DNA of 64,000 nucleotides. It comes from Limnanthes douglasii subsp. nivea (Eukaryota > Streptophyta > Magnoliopsida > Brassicales > Limnanthaceae). A program made the translations under genes and the position numbers. The notes beneath the pieces are model-generated. The model had not been told where the DNA came from. It saw only the letters and a program-made list of their open reading frames with translations, and searched no databases. This document shows positions 22,690 to 32,317 of this stretch, in pieces (positions within the stretch are counted from its first letter, which is position 1; each line of letters starts with the position of its first letter). The DNA lies in assembly GCA_036936605.1 (NCBI GenBank), contig JAUPFV010000004.1:64256352-64320351 (forward strand). Reading direction: 5' to 3'.

Positions 22690-23200
22690 ATGATCCACTT
22701 AGTTTATTTTTAATTCAGACTAAAGTCTTTGGAAGGCCAAGGCACTCTTTTTGTAATGGTGTCCGGAATTTGACCGGACAGGTTTTTTGTGTTTTACTGT
22801 GACTGTTTAAAAATCCTTGGAAGGCCAAGGCAATTTTAAGTTGTTTATCTCAATGAATATCTCTGTTCTGTACAACCATCATCTTCTTTCATTGTTCATT
22901 TTAATTTTGATAGCCAGAGTTTAAGTAGCCTTTAGTTGTTGCATTGTGAGAGTGTTTAAATTCTCCGGCTAGAGTTTAAATAGCCCTTAGATATTTCAGT
23001 CCGGATAGTATGATAAGGGATAGAACTTTAAAAACACTTAGAAAATTTTGAAGAAGGCATCAAATTTTATTTAACAACCCGGACACCTCATTAAAACCTC
23101 TTTGTGCCACCGGGGAGGAAAGAGTATGGAAAGGGTATGGAAAGAGTATGCCCCCAAATATTTACATGGATGTTTAAACAAGTAAATATTTACACGAGTG
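22690..23200. other. Spacer of X between antisense ORF and integrase ends
   Basis: The two convergent genes end here. The spacer contains short direct repeats (CCTTGGAAGGCCAAGGCA-type at about 22730 and 22815, GAGTTTAAGTAGCC/GAGTTTAAATAGCC at about 22918 and 22972) and an 11-bp tandem repeat, AGTATGGAAAG, near 23122-23150. No protein is recognisable. Confidence 0.6.
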
Positions 23201-24627
23201 TTATTCCAAGTACATCCGGAGATGCTCAATATTCCAAGGATGAGTTAGAACTCTGCCATCTTTGTCTTCCAACCAATAAGTCCCAGGCTTAATTCTTCCA
23301 ACAACGATATATGGACCCTCCCAAGTTGGGGCCAGCTTTCCGAAGAGTTTTTCTTTAGTGTGTAAGAAGACCTTCCTTAATACTTTGTCCCCAGGTTGGA
23401 AATCTCTTTCTTCTACCAAATCAAGTTGACCTCTGATTGCCACCTCATTAGCATGTTCGGAGAAGTTGTGAACACGAAAAGAGGGGAGAGTTGCCTCTAT
23501 GGGAGCTACTGCATCGATCCCATAGACCAAGGCAAAAGGTGATTCTTGTGTGGCAGCCCCAGGTGTTGTCCGGTAGGCCCACAAGACTTCTTGCAAATAA
23601 CTAGGCCACTTCCCAGCAGCCTCTTCCAAATTCTTCTTTAAGCCGGGTAGTATAGTTCTATTAGCCACTTCAACCTGCCCATTTGCTTGTGGGTGGAAAG
23701 GTGAAGAAAAACAATGCTGTATACCCCTTGAGGCACAGAAGCTCTCCATTTCTCTATTGTCGAACTGTGGCCCGTTGTCTTTTTTTTTTCAGTGGGACAC
23801 CAAATCTGCAGCATATGTTGGATAGAATGAATTTTATGACAGCTTTTGATGTTGTCCCTGCTAGAGGGGCTGCTTCTATCCACTTCGAGAAGTAGTCGAT
23901 GGCCACAATTATAGTTTTGCGCCCTCCGGACGCCACAGGGAGAGGCCCTACTAAATCCAACCCCCATCGTACAAAAGGAATAGGCTCAGAAATTGATTCT
24001 AAAGGAATGGCTGGTACATGAATTTCATTGCTGTACCTTTGGCATAGGTCACACATTCTCACCAATTCCTTGGCATCTTTCATGATTGATGGCCAATAGT
24101 AACCGGAGAGTAAAACTCTTCTTGTTAAAGCTCTATACCCACAATGGGCTGATCCCTCACCATCATGCAATTCGGAGAGGACCATTTGTGATTCTTCATC
24201 TCCCAAACAGCGCAGGAGAGGTTTACTGTAAGATTTTTTGTATAACACTTCTCTCAATATGATGAAACCACGAGCCTTGTGTTTCAATGTTCTGGCCAAT
24301 GACTTATCCGGAGGCATAACACCATCGGAGAGGTATTGTATGAGAGGAAACCTCCAGTCTTGAGGTTGTTTCACTTGTATTTCAAAAATTTCCTCTCCTT
24401 TACCCTTACAAAGTTGGATGGAAGGGCTTTCAAGCACATGGCTCCATGGGTATGACTCCGTATAGGCTATGGTTGCCAGTGAGTCTGCCAGCTCATTTTT
24501 CTGCCCGGGGAATGTGTTCATAGACAACACTTTTAAACTTAAGCGCTTCATTTTTTAGGAGGAGTAAATATTTCACAAGTTGCTCCTTCTTAGCCTCAGA
24601 CTGGCCTTGGGCATGGTGGATAATCAG
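23201..24627 (-). pseudogene. Integrase of element X (frameshifted)
   Basis: Joins retroelement cDNA to chromosomal DNA. The zinc-binding part LSELHDGEGSAHCGYRALT...MCDLCQRYS has all four ligands. The core has VRWGLDLVGPL with the first Asp, then DYFSKWIEAAPL. A run of ten T on the plus strand at 23780-23789 shifts the frame just before the second catalytic Asp, and the sequence resumes with MESFCASRGIQHCFSSPFHPQANGQ, which carries the catalytic Glu region. The C-terminal GDKVLRKVFLHTKEKLFGKL and HPWNIEHLRMYLE end at 23201. A further frameshift near 24552 separates it from RNase H. Confidence 0.88.
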
Positions 24628-25506
24628 TTAGGAGTCGCTTAGCAGCTTGACCCTCTTAGCCCCACAAATGTAGGCCAATTTTAGTCCAGCTATAGCTGCT
24701 TCGTATTCGGACTCGTTATTAGATGCCCTGAAAGCAAAACAAATAGCCTGGTACATTTTGTCTCCATATGGGGAAGTTAAGCATACCCCTGCACCACATC
24801 CCATTGTGCTAGATCCACCATCTGTTCGGACGACCCATACTTTCTTATCTTTTATATCAGTAGCTTGCTCCGAATCCCTGTCGGACTGGAATTCAACCAG
24901 AAAATCAGCCACAGCTTGGGCTTTGACTGCTGTTCGGGGAGCAAAGTCTATGTCAAAGTCCCCCAACTCTACTGACCACTTAGTCATTCTGCTCGAAATG
25001 TCTGTTTTTTGAAGGACATTCTTTAGGGGAAAAGAGGTCCGGACGATGATAGGATGAGCCTGGAAATAAGGCCTCATCTTCCTTGCAGCTATTACCAGGG
25101 CTAATGCCAATTTTTCCAGTTTTAAGTAACGCTTCTTTGCATCTATCAAGCTTTTGCTGATGTAGTACACTGGATGGGGATGACTATCGACCTCTCTTAC
25201 CAGCACAGCACTGATGGCACAACTTGAAACTGCCAAGTACACAAAGAGAGTCTCCCCATCGACTGGCTTGAACAAAGTTTTGGGGGAGGACATGTGTTTC
25301 TTGATCTCATTGAAAGCCTCATCGCACTGCGGGGTCCAATCAAAGCCCTTTGCACCCTTCAAATTTTGAAAGAAAGGAGCACACCTGTCCGAAGATCTTG
25401 AGATAAATATGTTTAAGGCAGCTAATCTCCCTGTTAACCGCTGTACTTCTTTGATATTTCGAGGAGCCTCCATTTGAAACAGAGCATTAAGCTGGTCCGG
25501 ATCAGG
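24628..25506 (-). pseudogene. RT thumb, RNase H and archaeal-type RNase H of element X
   Basis: Starts in the RT connection (MEAPRNIKEVQRLTGRLAAL), then the Ty3-type RNase H (LFVYLAVSSCAISAVLV, KRYLKLEKLALALVIAARKM). A second RNase H follows: RTDGGSSTMGCGAG, ASNNESEYEAAIAGLKLA, LLSDS. Its Asp, Glu and Asp are in place, the archaeal-type domain that Tat elements gained in addition to their own. TAA codons bound it on both sides (25507-25509 and 24628-24630), each where related copies read through, so they look like simple nonsense mutations. Confidence 0.88.
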
Positions 25507-26526
25507 TTATATTCCATGCTCACTTATGATATAGCCCAGAAACTTTCTGGACTGCACTCCGAACACACACTTTTCAGGGCTTAACTTCAAATTTACTTTC
25601 ACCAAGTTGGCAAAAGTTTCTTGGAGATCGGACAAGTGCAACTGCTCATCCACACTCTTCACCATCATATCGTCAATGTATACCTCCATATTTCTTCCAA
25701 TTTGATCAGCAAATGCCTTGTTGACTAATCTCTGATAAGTAGCCCCAGTATTTTTCAAACCAAATGGCATCACCTTGTAGCAATGAAGCCCTCTATCAGT
25801 TACAAATGTGGTATGCTCTTGATCATTTGGATCCACTTGAATCTGATTGTATCCGGAGAAAGCATCCATAAAAGAAAGCAGCTTGTTCCCAGAGGTGGAG
25901 TCTACTAACTGATCAATCCGAGGGACCGGATACAAGTCTTTTGGGCAAGCTCTATTGAGGTCGGTGAAGTCAATGCACATGCGCCACTTGCCATTCTTCT
26001 TTTTTACTAAGACAGGATTGGCAGTCCACAAAGGGTATTGAGACTCCTTGATGTGCCCCATCTTTGTGAGCCTGTCAACCTCTTGCACAATGACATCAGC
26101 CTTTTCTTTGGAAAAAGCTCTTATTTTTTGGACTACTGGAGCTACATCTCTCCGGACGGATAAGTGGTGCGAAATCACATCTGATGGGACTCTAGTAACA
26201 TCAGCATTGCACCAAGCAAAAACGTGCTGATGGTTCTTTAAAAACTTCAACATTTCATTCTTCAACATAGGTGGCATTTTAGACCCTATCTTGACACTTT
26301 TTCCATCTTCCAAACAGTGTGTCTCCACTTCTTCAACCGGTATCAACACTCCGGGGGGTCTCTCTGGGGTCATCAATTTCACCCTCACTCCCAGAAAGGC
26401 CCTCAAACTGCTATTGTTCATCAATGCGGACTGCCCCCAGCGTTCGAGGAGCCAACGAAGTGGCATAACATTCTCTTGCAATCTTTTGGCTGCTCCGGAC
26501 AACTCCAACCTGCCCCTGAACAGCAT
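25507..26526 (-). pseudogene. Reverse transcriptase of element X
   Basis: Copies element RNA into DNA. Shows VLVKKKNGKWRMCIDFTDLN, ACPKDLYPVPRIDQLVDST, FMDAFSGYNQIQVDP, the catalytic YIDDMMVKS, and CVFGVQSRKFLGYIISEHGI at the end. The catalytic aspartates are intact. The protein-like part begins near VLIPVEEVE; the earlier part of this frame, up to 26526, is out of phase with the protease because X has one extra base in a G-run at about 26353-26358 compared with element 1. Confidence 0.9.
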
Positions 26527-27229
26527 ACTTCAAGCATTGGTGGACTGTCGAAGCCACTGCATGCATCCTAGAGAGCCAAGACCTCCCTAGAATAGCATTA
26601 TAGCAAGTGGGACAATCCACCACAATAAAAAGTATTCTGACCATTTTCTTGAAAGGGCCCTTGCCCAATAACACCTCCTCTTCGAACTCCCCGATCACAT
26701 CTGCTGAGCTGCCTGTGAAGCCCACGATTGACCTGTCCGAATTCTGAATTACAGCTGGATTTTTCATTTTCTTATAAGTGGTTAGGAAAAGGATATTGGC
26801 TGAGCTTCCAGTATCCACCAAGATTCGTCTTATGTCATTGCCCCCTATAGATGCTCCTATGACAACAACATCCTCATGAGGGCCAGCAATGTTTCTTAAA
26901 TCATCCTCATCAAACACAATAAAGGGAAATGAGTTTGGTGACTGATAAGATGTCATGCCTCCTTCTAGCTGGGAGGCCAAAGTATGAACATGCCTCTTCC
27001 TCGAAGAAGCAGTAGGAGCTGTCATAGTGTCCCCTCCGAAAATTGTAAGCGACTCGAAAAACTTAATGAGCCCGGAAACCGACCTAGAACATTCCTCTAT
27101 AGTACCCACTCTGTTCCGAGTTGGATCGGGATCCAAGTACTCAGATTCCATGTCAAACCTTTCAACTATAACCATGGCTCCCTCTGGAGCAGCATTACTT
27201 GGACCAACCCGGTGAGTGTTGTCAGGCAT
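26411..27229 (-). pseudogene. Protease region of element X, ending at TAG
   Basis: Aspartic protease that would cut the gag-pol polyprotein. The active site IRRILVDTGSSANILF is intact, followed by the conserved SIVGFTGSSADVIGEFEE and CYNAILGRSWLSRMHAVAS. It is separated from gag by a TGA near 27236, and ends at TAG (26411-26413) in the context CAA TAG CAG TTT, identical in position to element 1. Apart from the gag/protease TGA, gag and protease share one frame. Confidence 0.88.
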
Positions 27230-27235
27230 GTTGCC

Positions 27236-28753
27236 TCATCTTCTTTTAACGTAAGCTCCCAGCTTCCCCCTTTCAATCAAGTTTTGAACTTCCTGCTTCA
27301 ATGCTATGCAGTCATCGGTGGTATGACCAATATCATTGTGATATTGACAAAAAGAGTTGTTGCGATGCTCCCTGGGAGACTGCAGTGTTGTCGGTCTCCG
27401 GTAATGCACCTCATCCTTTGTTTTATCAAAGATAGTGGCCACGCTTTCTTTTAACTCCGCGAACCACTCCGGTTGGACACATGGTCCTCTCTTGTTTCTA
27501 GACTGTTGACTTTGAGCAGGAGCAGCTGGCTGAGACTGAGATTTTGCCCTACCATGCCGCTGTCCGGTCTCCCTTGCTTTGTTCCCGGACTGGTTCTGAT
27601 TGGGATTCGGTGTCACCGGGGTAGACCTCACCTGCCTGTGCACCCTGGTTTTCTTTGTTTCGTCGACGTTTATTTGTTTGCCAACCTGATTCAGTAACCC
27701 TCCCCAGGTCATGGACTTCTTCCTGGTTACTGAATCAGCTAGATTGCCTGGGTTCAAACCCTGTCTCAGGGATGCTATTGCTACTTGTTCGAAGCAATCA
27801 GCCAACCCATTCTTTGTGTTCACAAAACGGCTTATGTATTCTTTCAAGGACTCATTTGGTTCCTGGGCACAATGGATTATTGTGTCTACATTGCCCTTCA
27901 GCTCTTTACTCCTTACGAACTGCCTTCGAAAGGCCACCCAAAACGTATCGAAATCTTTAATACAACCCTGAGGCAGGCTGTTATACCATTTCAGAGCACT
28001 CCCCGTAAAGGATTGGGAGAATGCCATACAAAGTAGTTTATCATCATCGTCAAAGTTCATCATGAAGTTTTTAAATTGCTCCAGATGGTTGTCCGGATCA
28101 GTACTGCCATCGTACTTCTCTATTTTGGTGCTGTCAAACCTCTTGGGGAGGTTTCCGGACAGAATTTCAGAGGACAATGGAGATTGCCTCCAATTCCTTC
28201 CACGACTGAACACAGTATCCTCATTGGGAGTTGCAAAGATACCTGGTTCATCATGGAAGGCAAAGGGATTCATCAACATCTTGTCCACATGCCTCCGGTT
28301 ATGAGATGACCCCTTTCCAATATGTCTTTTCATTCTTCCATGTTTATCTCTTTTTCTTGAATATTTTTTAACTTGCTTTTGCTTTTTCCTGGTTCGACCC
28401 TCATCGCTGCTAGAGGACAAGGATTTTTCAACTCCATCACTGTCCGAAGAGCTATCAGAAGATTCTGAGCTTGAGTCAGAACTCTCCACGGGCTTGGACC
28501 GGTGAGACTTTTTAGAACTGGCATGAGTCTTTTTGGTGCTCACATGAGTCTTCGAAGACTCATGCTCTCTGGGGTTATCGGTGTGATGAGCAACCGATGC
28601 TTTGGATTTTTCTTTCACGCCCATCTTGGCCTTCTCAGCCCTCAGAGCTTCTATTTCACACTTCAGCCTGTCACGCTCCTCGACAGTGTATTCATCGTTC
28701 TCTTCCACCACTTCGAGCAAAGCTGGTGGAAGCTCTGGATTGTCCAGATTCAT
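27236..28753 (-). pseudogene. gag of element X
   Basis: 505 residues beginning MNLDNPELPPALLEVVEEND, 53 bases past the primer-binding site. Residues 85-120 are an acidic Ser tract with mixed charge (SSDSSSESSDSSSDSD), followed by a basic KKQKQVKKYSRKR stretch. The retrotransposon gag domain is at roughly 205-370, and a zinc-knuckle-like CQYHNDIGHTTDDC at 468-481. The frame ends at a TGA right after AYVKRR where element 1 has a Gly codon, so this is probably a nonsense change in a gag-pro fusion. The gag moiety itself is intact. Confidence 0.87.
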
Positions 28754-28805
28754 TCGGACAAATTTCGTTTAGCTGGTTTTGAATGCTTGATTCAGGTACC
28801 TCTTA

Positions 28806-28823
28806 CTCCCACTGTGGTCGCCA
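28806..28823 (-). other. Primer-binding site of element X
   Basis: TGGCGACCACAGTGGGAG on the minus strand, three bases downstream of the 5' LTR and identical to that of element 1. Resembles the arginine-tRNA site of Ogre/Tat elements; the exact tRNA is not proven. Confidence 0.75.
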
Positions 28824-28826
28824 ATT

Positions 28827-29274
28827 TGGTGAGGATATTAATCGCCTGAGGGTAGGCTGGTAATTTCAGTTGGTGTTTTATGGTGGTATGTGGGTGTTTA
28901 AGTGGTGGTGTGTGGGTGTTTAAAGTGTTTAGAGAGTAGAGAGATAATTAAGCAGCTTGGTAGCAGTTAATTTTCATTACCCATAGTTAATGCAGGTGGT
29001 TGGGTATTTATAGTATGATGTTTGGGCCCTTATGGGCTTTCGGGTCATGTTTAAAGGACCTGGGTCATGTTCAAAGACCCATGAGCTCTAAGCAGGAGAG
29101 CAAGTAGCTTAGTGAGGAAGTGTTTAGGTTTTTTAGTACTTTTGTCATAGTTCGAACAGTCCTATGGTCATAGCGTTCGAAGTGACCTGTCCGGTCCATG
29201 TGATCTGTCCGGTATCCGGAGAGACTAGATCGATCTGTCCTTGTACGGGGAGCATGCTGAATTCGGACTCATCA
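28827..29274 (-). repeat. 5' LTR of element X
   Basis: 448 bp, start TGATGAGTCCGAATTC, end CCTCACCA on the minus strand. TATA box TATAAATA at 29005-29012, leaving a U3 of about 262 bp. Paired with the LTR at 18811-19258. The right flank at 29275 is RT-coding sequence of element B. Confidence 0.92.
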
Positions 29275-30417
29275 GTATACTTTTGGCGTGTGATCACGAA
29301 ATATTTTAGAATATATCATTAGTGAACAAGGGATAAAGGTTGGTCCTAAACAATTAAAGGCCCTGATATTAATGACATCACCTCGAACTATAAAAGAAGT
29401 GCAAATTTTGACATGAAGGTTAACTACTCTTTATCAATTTATTTCAAGATTTTCTTACAAGTATTTTCCTTTTTCCAAGTTTTACGAACACTCAACGAGT
29501 TTCTGTGGACACAAGATTGTGAAACAGTTTTTTCAAAAATTAACGAACTTTTATTATCACCAGATATCTTGTCTAAGCCTCAAACTGGAAAGCAACTGCT
29601 TTTATATATAGCAGTGTCTGATTTTGCTGTGAGCGTAGTTTTGATATGTAAATACAATGGAGTTTCAAAGCTAGTTTATTATGTTAGCAAAAGTTTATTG
29701 GCATAAGATAAAAGATATATGGATCTTGAAAAATTGGCTTTGGCTTTAGTGGTGGCTGCTAGGAAGATGCATCATTATTTGCAAGCTCACACCATTATGG
29801 TTCGAACTTATTTCCTTATAAAGAATGTGTTATAGTATCTAGATATTTCTGGTAGAATGACCAAATTGTCAGTAGAATTGAGATATTTTGATATCATTTT
29901 TTACGATTAATGCTCAAGATCTAGCTGATTTTCTGGTCGAATTTCATTCAAGCCGATCAGAATAAGGGATTGATAAGGATTTAGTTTCAAAATCTTCAAC
30001 ATGAGTGGTTCGAACTGATGGTGGTTCTAGCATATTGTGATCTAGTGCAAGGGTTCGGTTAGTTGCTCATTCTGGGGAAGCAATGTACCAAACTATTTGT
30101 TTCAGCTTTCATGCGTCGAATAATGAGGCTCTGTTAGCTGGTTTAAGGCTTGCAAATATTTGTGAAGCGACAATAGTTCGTTTGGAAACAGATTCACAGT
30201 TAGCGGCAAATCACATGGTAGGCGTATCCGAGGCTAAGAAAGATCATTTAATTTTGTATCTACGCGACCTTCGAAATTTAACACTTTTGTTTGACAAAGT
30301 GATTATCGAGCATATTAGCCGAGGAGATAATGCAGTTATTGATTCTTTAGTAACAATTTCTTATACAAAGAGATATCCATGGATATTACTGCAAGAAATT
30401 TTTTCGATTTTAATATG
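29275..30417 (+). pseudogene. RT end and dual RNase H remnant of element B
   Basis: RT tail at the start; RNase H with QLLLYIAVSDFAVSVVLI and KLVYYVSKSLLA (29590-29706), then ALALVVAARKMHHY after a stop. The archaeal-type RNase H gives RTDGGSSI near 30015, AMYQTICFSFHASNNE and RLETDSQLAANHMVGVSEAKKDHL. Relative to A and X a short internal deletion follows SNNE, removing the second half of the EAEYEA motif. Not functional. Confidence 0.78.
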
Positions 30418-30519
30418 ATTAGAACAATGTAAATATACAGAGGAAGTATTTGTTACCCTATACATAATTCGAAGTGATTGGAGGTCTGCTATACTCGATT
30501 TTTACTAAAAGGTACGTTA

Positions 30520-31712
30520 CCTTAAGATTCACAGTTGGCTAAAAGGTTATGGTATAAGGCCCATGGTTATGTTGTATTAGATAGGGTCTTATATGAAAAG
30601 TCTTTAAGTATACCGGTGTTGCGTTGTTTGGGTAAACAAAAATCTTAGGATATTTATTTGAGTTACATGATGGTGAAGGTTCAACCCACTGTGAGTTTAA
30701 GTCTTTGACGAGCAATGTTTTGTTAGAAGGTTATTATTGGCCTTCAATTATGAATGATGCTAAATTTTTAGTTCGAGGTTGTGATACTTGTCGACGGTTT
30801 TCCAATTCTATTCACAAACCAATAGTATCGCTTCCTTCTATTTTCAAAGTTATTCCTTTCGATAGATGGGGAATAGACTTAGTAGGGTCATTGCATATGG
30901 CTTTTGGAGGGTGTCAAATGATTATTGTAGCGGTGGATTATTTTTCAAAATGGGTTGAAACTAAGCCATTATCTGGTACAAAAAGCCAAGGATGTTATTA
31001 AATTCATTATGAATAATATTTGTTGTCGTTTTAAAGTTCCTCGGAAAATTACCACAGATAATGGTCATCAATTTAACAACAGGGAAATGACCTCTTTTTG
31101 TAATTCGAGGGGTATCACACAATGTGTTTGTACACTTTTTCATCCCCAAGAAAACGACCAAGTGGAGGTAACTAATGGGTCTATCTAGAGAGTTTAAAGA
31201 GATATTTAACAGGTGTTGCAGGGAAATGGCCTAACTATTTGCAAGAGGTCTTGTGGGCTTATCGTACGACTCTTAGAGAGGCCATTCAATAAAATTAGCT
31301 TGCCTTGGTATATGGTATGGATTTTGTTAGCCCTGCAGAATCCATTTTACCTTCTTATAGAGTACTTCATTATTCCGAAGAATTAAATGAAGAGGCAAAA
31401 AGAACAAACCTAAGCTTGATCGAAGGGAAAAGAGTTGGAGTACATTTGAATATGACTTATTATCAAAATTTGATGAGGAGTCGCTGCAATTTGGAGCTGA
31501 AAAGAATGAGCTTTAAGGTAGGTGACAAAGATTTGAGTAAAGTATTCCTTCATACAAAGGATAAGCGACTTGGAAAAATGGCCCAGAATTTGGAGGGTCC
31601 TTATATGGTAATGGAGCGAATAAAGCCATGTACATATCGCCTTTGTGATGAGCAGGACATGTTACTTCAACATTCTTGGAATATACAACATTTAAAACTA
31701 TATTGGGAGTGA
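30520..31712 (+). pseudogene. Integrase remnant of element B
   Basis: Zinc-binding remnant to CDTCRRFSNSIHKP, core FDRWGIDLVGSLHM with the first Asp, DYFSKWVETKPLSG, then CRFKVPRKITTDNGHQFNNREM with the second Asp, and FHPQENDQVEV with the Glu. The three catalytic positions survive, but frameshifts occur near 30990 and 31186 and stops near 30640 and 31291. The C-terminus GDKDLSKVFLHTKDKRLGKM and HSWNIQHLKLYWE ends at 31712. This is the best preserved integrase of the A/B/D family. Confidence 0.8.
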
Positions 31713-31918
31713 TTTATTCTTTTAATATTTTTTATAATTGACACACTCTTTCCTATCATGTTTCCCATAAAGGTTTAATGAGGTGTCATGTAAATATTCA
31801 ATGTCATTAATAAAATTATTTTTTTGGCCAATGGTTGTTTTAGATACAAGTATATAAATTATCTTGGTAACTATCTAAAGACTGATCATCTTTGACATGG
31901 TTGGCCAAGAGTAACTGA

Positions 31919-32110
31919 TTTTATTCGAGGTGTTATACGTTCTCTAAACGCACCAATTTTATTTGAGGTGTTATATGTTCTCTAAACGCATCAGTTTTAT
32001 TCGAGGTGTTATACGTTTTTTAAATGCGCCAATTTTATTCGAGGTCCTAACATTCTTTAAATGCATTGGTTATGTTTAAGGTGTTATATGTTCTTTAAAT
32101 CTATTATTTA
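31919..32110 (+). repeat. 38-bp tandem repeat array after the B integrase
   Basis: Five units with an exact 38-bp step: GAGGTG-type anchors at 31927, 31965, 32003, 32041 and 32079. A unit reads roughly TTTTATTCGAGGTGTTATAC followed by GTTCTCTAAACGCACCAA. Related 34-38 bp units lie in the same place in element A. Confidence 0.8.
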
Positions 32111-32317
32111 TATTTGAATTAGTAAGATATACTCAAATTCAAAGTATTAATGACTTAAGCTGGCAACACGTTGAAAAATAAGAAGGATATTTGGTCATTG
32201 AAGTGCGTTTTACGATCTTACAAAATATAACTTTAAATGTTGAGTTGTCAAGCATTCGCATAATATGAGTCATCGACAACAAATGATGACTTTATAGCAC
32301 AAAAATAAAAACAACAA

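Larger units (their letters stand above)
18811..29274 (-). mobile_element. Element X: complete-length Tat-type Ty3/gypsy retrotransposon
   Basis: A 10.46-kb element with two 448-bp LTRs, primer-binding site, gag, protease, RT, RNase H, archaeal-type RNase H and integrase on the minus strand, an antisense additional ORF on the plus strand, and a polypurine tract before the 3' LTR. The dual RNase H and antisense ORF place it in the Tat/Retand branch. By eye I count 12 mismatches between the LTRs (about 2.7%). Lesions are a TGA between gag and protease, one extra base in a G-run near 26353, TAA at 25507-25509 and 24628-24630, a frameshift near 24552, slippage in a T-run at 23780-23789, and TGA at 21226-21228 in the antisense ORF. 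Flanking 5-mers do not match. Confidence 0.93.

Noticed and set aside
31919..32110. CRISPR-like array
   Set aside because: Contiguous 38-bp units without unique spacers in a plant retroelement; an ordinary tandem repeat.
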